NCBI GenBank assembly: GCA_017848115.1
Contig: JAGAKZ010000027.1
Span: 1 to 64,000, forward strand
Origin: Oscillospiraceae bacterium
GTDB lineage: Bacteria > Bacillota > Clostridia > Oscillospirales > Ruminococcaceae
Direction of reading: 5' to 3'
DNA: 64,000 nucleotides
Part shown: positions 26,262-34,278 of the stretch, piece by piece
Position numbering within the stretch: position 1 is the stretch's first letter
How the letters are laid out: every line of letters starts with the position of its first letter
Notes under the pieces: generated by a model
Database searches by the model: none
Seen by the model: only the letters and a program-made list of their open reading frames with translations
Told to the model about the DNA's origin: nothing
Position numbers and translations under genes: made by a program

Positions 26262-28103
26262 ATGGCTAAAAGAGCAGAGCAAAAAATATCTCCGAATGAA
26301 CAAAAACTGATCGATGGAATAGAAATTATAAAAAATCATGATTTGTTTGGTTCGCTCAGGATAGGTATCAATTATTTATCAAAACCGGAACGTTCAAAAG
26401 AAATTTCTGCATGGGTTTGCGAGAGAGGTACAGTTGAAGTAAATCCTGATGTAAGTCACTCACCTGAAGAGTGGGCATATATTATTGCACACTGTATGTT
26501 GCATCTTTGTTTTGACCATTTTAAAAAAAATAAAATGCCCGGTTATAACAAAACTCTTGATAACGGAAAGCAGGAATGGGTAGTAAACTGCAATCATTCG
26601 ATATGGAACTATGCTTGCGATGTTTATATTACAAAATTTCTTTCAGATATAAAATTTGGAATGTGTATAAACGAATTAGATAAAAATATACCTTCCGGTT
26701 CTACCGAATTGAAATTATATGAAACATTTGTACAAAAAAATATGAGTATCCACGAAAATCTTTATGGCACAACAGCTCCCGGAATATGTGATATGATCTG
26801 GGATGACTCCAAACGATACTGGCGATTAAACTATTCTTATTCAGAAATGTTTGCAAATGCAATAACCCATTCTGTACGGAAAGCTATAAATAAAGTGGGT
26901 GACAAGGAAGCTGAACCATACAGTAAACAAAAAGAAGCTGCGGAATGGTTTATTAATCATTATCCGTTACTCGGAGGCCTCGCGGCAGGCTTTAAAGTTA
27001 TTGAGATTGGAAACAGTGTTGACTCAGCGTTAAAAAATGATATATCGGTTGCAGCTGTAAATGTAACTGAAAGAAAAATATATGTAAATTCTTCTGCCTG
27101 CTTAAATATCGAAGAATGGCGTTTTGTACTCGCACACGAATATCTTCATGCAGGTTTGCAACATCATGAACGATGTCAGGGGCGTGATCCGTATTTATGG
27201 AATGTAGCCTGCGATTTTGTTATAAACGGCTGGCTCAAAGAAATGCAGATAGGCAGTATGCCAAGTATCGGGTGTCTTTATGATGAAACTCTGGAAAATT
27301 ATTCAGCTGAAGAAGTTTATGATGTGATTCTTTCAAGACTGAAAAAAAATAACGGTTATCAGACTTTCAGGGGAGCAGGTATGGGGGATATAATTGATCA
27401 GGGATACGACCAATCACGTATTCCTCCGACATCTCTTGATGATTTCTGCAAAAGTGCGTTAAGATCAGGTCTGGAGTTCCATGATATTAGCAGAGGATAT
27501 ATTCCAAGTGGTCTTGTTGAAGAAATACGCGCACTTTCTGTACCGCCGATTCCCTGGGACGTTAAACTTGCAAAGTGGTTTGATACATATTTTGCACCTG
27601 TTGAAAAACAACGAACATATGCCAGACCGAGCCGACGACAGAGCAGTACTCCTGATATTCCACGTCCCGGCTGGATAACTTCTGAAATATCAGCCGACAG
27701 TAGAACATACGGTGTTATAATCGATACATCAGGTTCGATGTCATCAAAAATGATAGGTTATGCACTCGGCGCAGTTGCAAGTTATTCGATACAAAAAGAC
27801 GTAGAACGTGTGCGTGTAGTATTTTGTGATGCGGCTCCATATGATATCGGATATGTATCTCCGGATGATATCGCAGGACGAGTAGAAGTGAAGGGGAGAG
27901 GCGGAACAGTGCTCCAGCCGGCTGTAGATTTACTTGAAAACGCAGAAGATTTTCCTAAAAACGGCCCTGTACTTATCATTACTGACGGCGGAATAGAACC
28001 TGATCTTGTTGTAAAACATGAACATGCTTTTCTCGTTCCAAAAGGTACTTTACTTCCGTTCAGAGCAAAAGGTAAGGTATTTTATTTCAGCGATTCAGTT
28101 TGA
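26262..28103 (+). CDS. VWA protein with duplicated metallopeptidase-like domain (DUF2201 type)
   Basis: A 613-aa partner of the MoxR ATPase. Two similar domains come first. Copy 1 (about 60-150) has AHCMLHLCFDHF and WNYACDVYI. Copy 2 (about 265-345) has AHEYLHAGLQHH and WNVACDFVINGWL. Copy 2 keeps an HExxH zinc motif, while copy 1 has Cys in place of Glu and so is probably inactive. The C-terminal VWA domain (about 480-613) has an intact MIDAS motif DTSGSMS and a RGGTVLQPA loop. ATG 26262 follows CAGGTGA. COG3864 relatives commonly pair with MoxR; the substrate is unknown. Confidence 0.86.
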   Translation: MAKRAEQKISPNEQKLIDGIEIIKNHDLFGSLRIGINYLSKPERSKEISAWVCERGTVEVNPDVSHSPEEWAYIIAHCMLHLCFDHFKKNKMPGYNKTLDNGKQEWVVNCNHSIWNYACDVYITKFLSDIKFGMCINELDKNIPSGSTELKLYETFVQKNMSIHENLYGTTAPGICDMIWDDSKRYWRLNYSYSEMFANAITHSVRKAINKVGDKEAEPYSKQKEAAEWFINHYPLLGGLAAGFKVIEIGNSVDSALKNDISVAAVNVTERKIYVNSSACLNIEEWRFVLAHEYLHAGLQHHERCQGRDPYLWNVACDFVINGWLKEMQIGSMPSIGCLYDETLENYSAEEVYDVILSRLKKNNGYQTFRGAGMGDIIDQGYDQSRIPPTSLDDFCKSALRSGLEFHDISRGYIPSGLVEEIRALSVPPIPWDVKLAKWFDTYFAPVEKQRTYARPSRRQSSTPDIPRPGWITSEISADSRTYGVIIDTSGSMSSKMIGYALGAVASYSIQKDVERVRVVFCDAAPYDIGYVSPDDIAGRVEVKGRGGTVLQPAVDLLENAEDFPKNGPVLIITDGGIEPDLVVKHEHAFLVPKGTLLPFRAKGKVFYFSDSV

Positions 28104-28195
28104 TTTTTTGCAAATAAAAATATAATTGATGCTATACAGCTATTTTATATGCACGTTTTCTTGAAAAATATATACAAGTTCAACACAAAATTGCA

Positions 28196-28224
28196 TTGAC
28201 GTTTTTATTTTTTAATGATATAAT
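28196..28224 (+). promoter_or_regulatory. Promoter of the membrane-anchored duplicated-domain gene
   Basis: TTGACG (28196-28201), 17 bp, TATAAT (28219-28224). Confidence 0.7.
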
Positions 28225-28276
28225 TATAGGTGTTAGGTAATTTGAAAAAATGATTGCACAAAAAAGGGGTGTAACA

Positions 28277-29347
28277 GTGAGATATAAAAATAATAATAAT
28301 ACTGACGGCTCAGAAAATAAAAATGTTGGCTTTGTTGTAGGTTTTTTTATTGTAGCCATTGCATCAGTAGCGGTATGTATATTTTGTGGAAAATTAATTG
28401 ATGATCATGGTTCATCAGAAAAAAAAGAAGTAAAAACTACACAAAAGAGTGTAGTTACAACTGTATCTGAAACACTGAGTGAAACAACGGTTGTAACAAC
28501 GGAACCTGAACCTGAAAACCTGAAGTATGTTTATGACAATTCGGGTAAAGAACTTCCAGCACTTAATGTTATACTTGATAAAACTTCTAATAAAACATAT
28601 AAAGTCAATTTAAGGGAACTTGCTAACCCTGATGATGTTATAACAGCTTTCAGATTTATTTTTTATGCCGAAGATGGCGTTTCAAATCTTGGCGAAGTAA
28701 AAGGCGCATATGGTTTGAATATTGAACCATCTTCACCGTTAGCTACAGATGATTCATGGTATCAATCAGAAGATTTTTCTGTTTATTCCGAGGGAGCATA
28801 TTGTGAAGTCAGATGTGAAGTACCAACTGAACTTGCGAAGGATATAGATATTGAAAAAGGAAAATTAATGGTTGGTTACTGGTGGAGTGATCAGCAGACA
28901 GTAAGACTTGAAAGAATAATTTGTGAAAAATATTCTTACATGGAACGCCCAAATGATGGAACAAAAAGTTTAAAAGTTAATATTCCACTTAATTTCAATA
29001 ATGAAGAAACAAAAAAATACACATTACCTCTCAGGGAAATAATTCCTGACGGCTATATTCCTGAGTTTGTGGCTGTAACACTTGAAAATGAAAATGGTGA
29101 TCCTCTTGGAAAATTTAGTGGTTCGATAGGTTTAGCAACCAAAGATTCAATTTATGATGGTTTTTACAGAGAGGACAATATGGTTGTATATGGCGAAAAT
29201 AGCACCTGCGATTTAACATGGACTGTTCCCGATGTTGTTAAGAAACTGCTCAATTATGACGGAAATATGGAAGTCTCATTTTGGTGGGGAGATTGTGAGG
29301 ATATCAAAATAACCAAAGTATATGTTCAATACAGCAAACAAAAATAA
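28277..29347 (+). CDS. Membrane-anchored surface protein with two tandem beta-rich domains
   Basis: A 356-aa protein: short basic N-terminus, one transmembrane helix (FVVGFFIVAIASVAVCIF, about 18-36) and a Thr-rich linker (to about 75). Two homologous about 130-residue domains follow. Both contain a LRE(L/I) segment and a 'W/FYxEDxxVY' segment, and end in a GYWWSD or SFWWGD motif. The arrangement and aromatic motifs resemble carbohydrate-binding modules of ruminococcal enzymes, but no catalytic domain is present and the family is not certain. GTG 28277 follows AGGGGTG; the upstream ATG 28250 lacks a ribosome-binding site. Confidence 0.7.
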   Translation: MRYKNNNNTDGSENKNVGFVVGFFIVAIASVAVCIFCGKLIDDHGSSEKKEVKTTQKSVVTTVSETLSETTVVTTEPEPENLKYVYDNSGKELPALNVILDKTSNKTYKVNLRELANPDDVITAFRFIFYAEDGVSNLGEVKGAYGLNIEPSSPLATDDSWYQSEDFSVYSEGAYCEVRCEVPTELAKDIDIEKGKLMVGYWWSDQQTVRLERIICEKYSYMERPNDGTKSLKVNIPLNFNNEETKKYTLPLREIIPDGYIPEFVAVTLENENGDPLGKFSGSIGLATKDSIYDGFYREDNMVVYGENSTCDLTWTVPDVVKKLLNYDGNMEVSFWWGDCEDIKITKVYVQYSKQK

Positions 29348-29354
29348 TAGTTAA

Positions 29355-29399
29355 AAAAGAGATATTTGTTCGATTATACGAATAAATACCTCTTTTTTT
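29355..29399 (+). terminator. Intrinsic terminator
   Basis: Interrupted stem AAAAGAG/TATTT/TTCG with CGAA/AAATA/CTCTTTT followed by a T run. Confidence 0.8.
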
Positions 29400-29447
29400 A
29401 TTCTATATTATCCTATATATTTTATTAAAAATTTTTTGTTTATTGGG

Positions 29448-29476
29448 TTTACAATTGCTTAAATTTGCGGTATAAT
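29448..29476 (+). promoter_or_regulatory. Promoter upstream of the Thr-rich protein and radical SAM gene
   Basis: TTTACA (29448-29453), 17 bp, TATAAT (29471-29476). Confidence 0.6.
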
Positions 29477-29552
29477 ATAAATGTATGAAATAATTTCATT
29501 TTAATAAAATTATTTTTTCGTTAAATATTATAAAAATAAGTGGGAATATATT

Positions 29553-30221
29553 ATGAATATAATAAAAAAAATCGCAGTGATCCTACCTTTAGTTGCAGTA
29601 GGATTATTTATATACACATTAAATTTTATAGATAAGAAACAGAACTCTCCGGCAGGTGTTGTTATTGAAAGTTTTGTTTCAAGTACAACAAGTACACCAG
29701 ATACACAAGCAATTATTATGGATACCAAAGAAAAAATCACCAAAAAAACAGTAACTACTATAACTGAAACTGAAGTGTTTGAGACTACAACCTCATCCTG
29801 TCAGGTTACAACTGTTTACGATGGTATAGTCACTAAAGTTGTAACACCTTTTTCAAAGACACCACAGGTTGAACCTTTGCAGGAAATACAGCAAAGCACT
29901 GTAATAACCCCTTCTGAGATAGTTATTGAGTCGATACCTTTGATTTGTCCCGAAACAACATCTGATACAGATGAAATATTAGCTGAATCTCCTGAATATA
30001 AAGGAGATGTTCCTTTTGTAACAACGGCTCCCGATTTAACAACAACTACAGATAGTATTTCCGATACAACTGCTGAAACTACAACAACTGTTTACACAGA
30101 AAGCGATCAGAACGCTTCATCTGATAATACAGAAGTATCGGAATCTACAGATATGACTACAACAACTACGATGGTTTCACAAACTACAGCCACCGAAGAT
30201 ACATTATTAAATCAGGAATGA
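29553..30221 (+). CDS. Membrane-anchored Thr-rich protein
   Basis: A 222-aa protein with an N-terminal signal-anchor (KKIAVILPLVAVGLFIYTL) and a long Thr/Ser/Glu-rich extracellular region with TTTT and ETTT runs, without a recognisable folded domain. Similar in style to the 11.7-kb lipoprotein. GGGAATA precedes the ATG. It lies 6 bp before the radical SAM gene, a pairing whose meaning is not clear. Confidence 0.6.
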   Translation: MNIIKKIAVILPLVAVGLFIYTLNFIDKKQNSPAGVVIESFVSSTTSTPDTQAIIMDTKEKITKKTVTTITETEVFETTTSSCQVTTVYDGIVTKVVTPFSKTPQVEPLQEIQQSTVITPSEIVIESIPLICPETTSDTDEILAESPEYKGDVPFVTTAPDLTTTTDSISDTTAETTTTVYTESDQNASSDNTEVSESTDMTTTTTMVSQTTATEDTLLNQE

Positions 30222-30227
30222 TAAAAA

Positions 30228-31949
30228 TTGAAAATTCTTTTATGTGCTATTAATGCTAAATATATACATACAAATATTGCAGTAAGACTTATAAAAGGTT
30301 ACTGTCTTTCAGCCTTGTCTTCAGATATTGATGTTGTGGAATATACGATAAACAACTATATAGACGATATTGTTCAGGATCTGTATAAAAAATCACCTGA
30401 TGTTATTGCTTTTTCATGCTACATATGGAATATTGAAATGATTAAAAAAATCATGAAAATCATGAAAGTAATAATGCCGGATATACGACTGATCATGGGT
30501 GGTCCTGAAGTTTCATATAATGCGACAGAAGTGCTGGGGGAATGCCCCGATTGTGATATAATAATCAGGGGAGAGGGCGAGAGAAGTTCTCTTGAACTTT
30601 TTTCAGCTTTTGAGAATAAAGCAGATCTGTCATATATAAATGGCATTACCTATAGAAATAATGATGGCGTTATAGTAAGCAATAACGCTTCTGTTCCTGT
30701 AGATATGTCTGATTTGCCGTTTCCATATGATGATATCACTCAGACAGATAATAAGATCTGTTATTATGAAGCCTCCAGAGGCTGTCCTTTCAACTGCCAG
30801 TACTGTCTTTCTTCAATAGAGAAAAAAGTAAGGTTTGCACCAATTGAAAAAGTAAAAAAAGAATTAAAAATATTTATAGATCACAAAGTAAAACAAGTAA
30901 AGTTTGTAGACCGCACATTTAATGCAAACAGTAAATTTGCAGGAGAAATTATAGAATTCATCATGGATAATGATAACGGAATAACTAATTTCCATTTTGA
31001 AGTCGCAGCTGAGCTTATGACTGAAGAGCTGATTACGTTACTGCAAAAAGCCAGAAAAGGATTATTTCAACTGGAAATCGGAGTCCAGTCTACAAATGAA
31101 CAAACTTTATCGGAAATATCGAGAAAAGGGGAGTTTGAAAAAATTTGTGATGTTACAGGCAAAATCAAGTCATCGTACAATATTCACATTCACCTCGATC
31201 TTATAGCCGGTCTTCCTTATGAAAATCTGAAAAGTTTTATTTCATCGTACAACGATGTATATAGTTTAAGACCTCATCAGCTACAGTTGGGATTTTTAAA
31301 AATTTTACACGGCAGTGGTATGGAAAATATGTGTGATAAACACGGAATAAAATATTCACCATATGCACCATATGAAATTTTAAAGACTGATGAGTTGTCA
31401 TTTGATGATGTTTTATTTTTGAAAGAAATCGAAAATATGACAGAAAAATATTATAACAGCAACAGGTTTGTACATTCTATGGAATATCTTGTGAAATTTT
31501 GCGACACGCCTTTTGAAATGTACAGTAAATTTGCAAATTTTGAAAAACTGCATTTTAAAGAAAGCGCTGTCCACAATAAAAATGATTCATACAGATTTAT
31601 TTTATCAGTTGTCAGAGAATTTGACGGTGCTGATATTGAAGAATTAAAGTGGTGCTTAAAACTTGATTATATATTGCATGAAAAGCCCAAAGGAACGCCT
31701 GACTGGACCGAATGCTGTCTGAATATTTTTGACAAAAACGATGTTTATGAACGCCTGGTAAGACAAAATATTGTTCCTGGTTATTTTCCTGAATATAGTG
31801 GATTTTCTCCAAAAGAAACAGCGAATTATACCCATATCGAAAAAATGCCTGTAAATCCGGTAAATCTGGAAAAGAAAGAAACGATCATACTTGTTAATTA
31901 TAAAAACAGAGATTTATATGGCAATGCAAAATTTATGATAATTGCATAA
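30228..31949 (+). CDS. B12-binding radical SAM protein (DUF4080 type)
   Basis: A 573-aa enzyme. The N-terminal cobalamin-binding-like Rossmann domain (1-140: LLCAINAKYIHTNIAVRLIK; MGGPEVSYNA) is followed by a radical SAM core (about 175-370) with CPFNCQYC (Cys186, Cys190, Cys193), then FVDRTFNA and LEIGVQSTN. A C-terminal DUF4080-like region (375-573) completes it. Relatives are often annotated as methyltransferases, but the reaction is not established. The start is TTG 30228 with a weak AGGA upstream. Followed by a strong hairpin before the prophage. Confidence 0.87.
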   Translation: MKILLCAINAKYIHTNIAVRLIKGYCLSALSSDIDVVEYTINNYIDDIVQDLYKKSPDVIAFSCYIWNIEMIKKIMKIMKVIMPDIRLIMGGPEVSYNATEVLGECPDCDIIIRGEGERSSLELFSAFENKADLSYINGITYRNNDGVIVSNNASVPVDMSDLPFPYDDITQTDNKICYYEASRGCPFNCQYCLSSIEKKVRFAPIEKVKKELKIFIDHKVKQVKFVDRTFNANSKFAGEIIEFIMDNDNGITNFHFEVAAELMTEELITLLQKARKGLFQLEIGVQSTNEQTLSEISRKGEFEKICDVTGKIKSSYNIHIHLDLIAGLPYENLKSFISSYNDVYSLRPHQLQLGFLKILHGSGMENMCDKHGIKYSPYAPYEILKTDELSFDDVLFLKEIENMTEKYYNSNRFVHSMEYLVKFCDTPFEMYSKFANFEKLHFKESAVHNKNDSYRFILSVVREFDGADIEELKWCLKLDYILHEKPKGTPDWTECCLNIFDKNDVYERLVRQNIVPGYFPEYSGFSPKETANYTHIEKMPVNPVNLEKKETIILVNYKNRDLYGNAKFMIIA

Positions 31950-31986
31950 TGGATTATTGATTTTGCTTAAAACAAAAAATATTTTT

Positions 31987-32036
31987 ATCGTACATTGATT
32001 TATTATAAATAATAATTGATGTACGATATTTTTATT
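31987..32036 (+). terminator. Terminator between the radical SAM gene and the prophage
   Basis: Outer stem ATCGTACAT/ATGTACGAT (31987-31995 with 32019-32027) with inner ATTTATTA/TAATAAT pairing, then ATTTTTATTT. AT-rich non-coding sequence follows to 32138. Confidence 0.8.
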
Positions 32037-32138
32037 TCAAAAAATATTTTTTAATTTAAAACAAAAATAAAAAAATTCTAAAATTAAGAAATACAGAAAA
32101 AAACACAGATTTGACACCAGGAAATAGCCACTCTTGTT

Positions 32139-32166
32139 ATTTCGCAAAATCACACTTTTGCGAAAT
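32139..32166. repeat. Left dif-like site (perfect 11-6-11 palindrome), candidate attL
   Basis: Arms ATTTCGCAAAA (32139-32149) and TTTTGCGAAAT (32156-32166) are exact reverse complements around the 6-bp centre TCACAC, the geometry of XerC/XerD dif sites. Sequence from 32146 to about 32197 is repeated at 43571-43622. On its own it could also be a hairpin, but no T-run follows on either strand. Confidence 0.6.
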
Positions 32167-32192
32167 CGGGGAATTAATTTTTAACTCTCCTG

Positions 32193-32447
32193 CTATTCAG
32201 CAAAATATCTTTCACGCAGATAATCAAAGATTTTTTTTCGTTCTTCATCATATGTGTAACAGTAATCATACAATGATATACATTTGCATTCCATAAGAGT
32301 TCTTAAACATGCATCAAATGCACTAAATGCAAAACAAAATTTTTCACTTTCACGACTTCGGGCTAAAATCACAACACAAGATAAATATTCTGATAATGCC
32401 GGTTTGTCTTCTGACTTCAACTTAATTGCTAATTTTATTAGTTTCAT
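32193..32447 (-). CDS. Small prophage protein of unknown function
   Basis: An 84-aa protein, MKLIKLAIKLKSED..., mixed charged helices with five Cys in the second half, no transmembrane segment. The ATG at 32447 follows GAGGTG; an upstream ATG in the same frame lies within the Shine-Dalgarno. Last gene of a run of four small minus-strand genes at the left end of the prophage, stopping 27 bp from the left dif-like site. No family recognised. Confidence 0.55.
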   Translation of the reverse strand: MKLIKLAIKLKSEDKPALSEYLSCVVILARSRESEKFCFAFSAFDACLRTLMECKCISLYDYCYTYDEERKKIFDYLRERYFAE

Positions 32448-32488
32448 TGTATCACACCTCATTAATTATCTTTTTCTCAAAAATTATA

Positions 32489-32767
32489 TTATACTCTCAT
32501 CACATACGCCTTAGAATGATACGATTTATAGCGACTGAGAACGTCAACAAAATATTCATAGTGACAACCATCAATATATTCAAGACATAGAGCAGTATAG
32601 AGAACACCTTCTGCAAACTGAACTGCTTCATCATTCCATCCAGCATAACACCTGCTATACTCATTACGCATAAAATCACTATGTGCTTTATGCAAATATT
32701 TAAAAGCAAGTCTAAAAGCCCCAAAATCCTTATACAAATCCGTCAAAGTTTCAAATTTTTTATCCAT
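32489..32767 (-). CDS. Small prophage protein of unknown function
   Basis: 92 aa, beginning MDKKFETLTDLYKDFGAF, rich in Tyr, Cys and His and predicted mostly helical, soluble. A good AAGGAG lies 7 bp upstream. Resembles the neighbouring 62- and 84-aa products in style (AEGVLYTALCLEYIDG / short helical units), suggesting a local family. Function unknown. Confidence 0.55.
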   Translation of the reverse strand: MDKKFETLTDLYKDFGAFRLAFKYLHKAHSDFMRNEYSRCYAGWNDEAVQFAEGVLYTALCLEYIDGCHYEYFVDVLSRYKSYHSKAYVMRV

Positions 32768-32792
32768 ATAAATAACTCCTTATCACACCTCA

Positions 32793-32981
32793 TTAATTAT
32801 CTTTTTCAATTATCTTTTTCTCGAAGCCTATATACAACTCTATTGCATATGCTCTAAGTTCCGGAGTCAGATGATGTCTGTATAAGCTCTCGGCTTCCAT
32901 GATCATCTTAGAACATGAAACATGCCGAACATAAAATGCTTTGTGTACAAAATTATATACTGAATTTTCTATATCTATCAT
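32793..32981 (-). CDS. Small prophage protein of unknown function
   Basis: 62 aa, MIDIENSVYNFVHKAF..., helical, with HHLTPELRAYAIELYIGFEKK at the end. It starts immediately after the stop of the 62-aa Cys-rich gene (adjacent codons), so the two are translationally linked. Unknown family. Confidence 0.5.
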   Translation of the reverse strand: MIDIENSVYNFVHKAFYVRHVSCSKMIMEAESLYRHHLTPELRAYAIELYIGFEKKIIEKDN

Positions 32982-33170
32982 TTAATCACGTCCTAAATTT
33001 CTGAGATAATCTCGCATTTCTCTGCGGAAGTCTCGAATTTTTGTACAGGTATCATATAAATCGCATATTGTGCATTGAAAACAATCTGTAGTGTGTTCGC
33101 AGTCGGTGCAGTCCTGGTGGCACTCTGATTTATATTGACACTGTAAGTTATCACATACTAAGTTATACAT
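32982..33170 (-). CDS. Cys-rich small protein
   Basis: A 62-aa protein with nine cysteines in its first 42 residues (spacing such as CxxxxCxxxxxCxxxCxxC and CxxCxxC), followed by a basic helix (FRREMRDYLRNLGRD). It looks like a zinc or iron-sulfur binding miniprotein or a disulfide-knotted peptide. No signal peptide, so metal binding is likelier. GAGGTGAAA lies upstream. Prophage gene between the coiled-coil gene and the 62-aa gene. Confidence 0.6.
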   Translation of the reverse strand: MYNLVCDNLQCQYKSECHQDCTDCEHTTDCFQCTICDLYDTCTKIRDFRREMRDYLRNLGRD

Positions 33171-33189
33171 TGCGTTTCACCTCAAAAAA

Positions 33190-33216
33190 ATATGCGGTAC
33201 TGTTTCCAGCACCGCA
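33190..33216 (-). terminator. Terminator after the coiled-coil gene (minus strand)
   Basis: Stem TGCGGT/ACCGCA (33193-33198 with 33211-33216) with a T-run on the minus strand (A7 at 33184-33190 on plus). Confidence 0.65.
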
Positions 33217-33233
33217 AGTTAATGTTATGTAGT

Positions 33234-33485
33234 TTATGATGATTTCTTTACAGGGAATTTTACTACTGCTTCGACTTCTGAAACAGCGTCAGCCCATTCT
33301 ATCAAAGTGTTTACAGCTGTTCTTGTTATTTCTGTATCTTCTTTGATTTCTGATACTTCTTCTTTGATGTTTGAAACATCTGTTTTTAACACTGAAACAT
33401 CAGTTTTTAATGCTGAAACATCAGTTTCAAGACTTTTTAAACGTTCGTTCATCTCAGTAAGAAGAGTTAAAATCTTTTCGTCCAT
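33234..33485 (-). CDS. Coiled-coil protein, copy 1 of a duplicated cassette
   Basis: 83 aa starting MDEKILTLLTEMNERLKSLE with heptad-like repeats (SALKTDVSVLKTDVSNIKEE), a probable trimeric or tetrameric coiled coil, then a short helix-sheet tail. Its start, ribosome-binding site and promoter match those of the gene at 43710-44018, while the C-terminal halves differ. Function unknown; such coiled coils can act as tail-like spikes, adaptors or inhibitors. Confidence 0.6.
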   Translation of the reverse strand: MDEKILTLLTEMNERLKSLETDVSALKTDVSVLKTDVSNIKEEVSEIKEDTEITRTAVNTLIEWADAVSEVEAVVKFPVKKSS

Positions 33486-33504
33486 CTGAATCACCTCACT
33501 TATA

Positions 33505-33533
33505 ATTATATGCGGTTTATATTCTGTTGTCAA
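33505..33533 (-). promoter_or_regulatory. Promoter of coiled-coil copy 1
   Basis: Minus strand TTGACA (33533-33528), 17 bp, TATAAT (33510-33505), perfect consensus; about 50 bp are shared with the second cassette. Confidence 0.8.
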
Positions 33534-33694
33534 GTTTCTTTATTTTTTCGGTAAGCCCGGCAATAATGGCACTTGTTACCGCCGTTTACCTGTTTCCGAA
33601 ATTCTCAACTCTCAGCTCGTCCATCCTGGAAACTTGCTACGGTGTGCCTTGCCGTTCTCAGTCCTGATTGTTTGCTATCTCTTCCACTGTTTAT
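33534..33694. other. Non-coding structured stretch in the prophage
   Basis: No gene. Less AT-rich than its surroundings, with paired words such as CGGTAA/TTACCG (33548-33553 with 33576-33581). A weak minus-strand promoter (TTGTAA, 17 bp, TATAAT at 33723-33695) would transcribe it. It may be a small RNA, a leader, or a phage origin; I cannot tell which. Confidence 0.3.
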
Positions 33695-33702
33695 ATTATA
33701 GC

Positions 33703-33780
33703 ATACTTACTCAATGATTACAATTGACGAATCAAACAAACTTGAGTAAGTATATTTGTGTAATCGGCATACTTGAGTAA
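33703..33780. promoter_or_regulatory. Candidate operators of the ribbon-helix-helix regulator
   Basis: Inverted 12-bp words ATACTTACTCAA (33703-33714) and TTGAGTAAGTAT (33742-33753), plus a further TTGAGTAA (33773-33780) that overlaps the -35 of the regulator's promoter. The first lies in the spacer of a weak divergent promoter. This is the layout of an autoregulatory RHH repressor controlling both directions. Confidence 0.5.
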
Positions 33781-33801
33781 AATACAAATTGATGATATAA
33801 T
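33773..33801 (+). promoter_or_regulatory. Promoter of the RHH regulator gene
   Basis: TTGAGT (33773-33778), 17 bp, TATAAT (33796-33801). Confidence 0.65.
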
Positions 33802-33825
33802 ATAATACTGAAAGGAAGTGATAAC

Positions 33826-34029
33826 ATGGGTAAAACATCTTCTGAGTCCAAGAACAAATATAATGCTAAAGCTTATGATAGAGTAAGTGTTATGTTGAAA
33901 AAAGGACAAAGAGAAATAATCGCAGATTATGCAAGCAGTCAAGGGTTAAGCCTGAACGGCTATATCAATAAGCTGATATCTGAAGACATGGGCGAAGCTC
34001 TGACCAACGTCAAACCTGATGCAGAATAA
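33826..34029 (+). CDS. Ribbon-helix-helix (Arc/CopG-like) DNA-binding protein
   Basis: 67 aa. The segment YDRVSVMLKKGQREIIADYA..GLSLNGYINKLI is a typical RHH fold (beta strand VSVML, two helices). It probably represses its own promoter and a leftward one through the TTGAGTAA repeats just upstream. AAAGGAAGTG precedes the ATG. It is one of only a few plus-strand genes in the prophage, pointing at the end of the long minus-strand operon, and is closed by its own terminator. Confidence 0.78.
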   Translation: MGKTSSESKNKYNAKAYDRVSVMLKKGQREIIADYASSQGLSLNGYINKLISEDMGEALTNVKPDAE

Positions 34030-34036
34030 GAAATCC

Positions 34037-34069
34037 GGAAGACCTTATTTTTTAGGGTCTTCCCTTTTT
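34037..34069 (+). terminator. Terminator of the RHH gene
   Basis: Stem GGAAGACC/GGTCTTCC (34037-34044 with 34056-34063) followed by CTTTTTA. It overlaps the stop of the convergent minus-strand gene. Confidence 0.85.
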
Positions 34070-34278
34070 ATTCTCTGCTGTTTCTTTTCTTCCAGGACTT
34101 TTATAACTTCGAGTATTTCTTCTTTCGTAAGTTCACTATTTGCTATGCCTTTTTTGACTTTTCTTCTATAATCGAAGTAATCAACAGCCTTATACATAGC
34201 AGTAAATAAAAAAATACATGGGAATACAGTTGGTATCGCCTCGGCTATGTCTCTAAAGCAATCAATAAATTCATTCAT
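34045..34278 (-). CDS. Small membrane protein sharing the coat-like IPTVFP motif
   Basis: 77 aa: short acidic N-terminus, one hydrophobic segment AIPTVFPCIFLFTAMYKAV, then a long basic/acidic helical tail (KVKKG...EEKKQQRIKR). The hydrophobic segment aligns with that of the coat candidate at 39849-40031 (IPTVFPxIFxxTAxxKA), which suggests a second coat-like or minor virion protein derived from it. GAGGAGA lies 8 bp before the ATG. Overlaps the upstream gene's stop by a few bases. Last gene of the long operon. Confidence 0.6.
   Translation of the reverse strand: MNEFIDCFRDIAEAIPTVFPCIFLFTAMYKAVDYFDYRRKVKKGIANSELTKEEILEVIKVLEEKKQQRIKREDPKK

Noticed and set aside
32139-32166. Perfect inverted repeat read as an ordinary intrinsic terminator
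   Set aside because: Neither strand has a T-run after the stem, and the centre plus right arm recur at the other prophage end.
33307-33489. 60-aa open frame on the plus strand across the coiled-coil gene
   Set aside because: Antisense shadow of the heptad repeats; the minus strand has promoter, ribosome-binding site and terminator.
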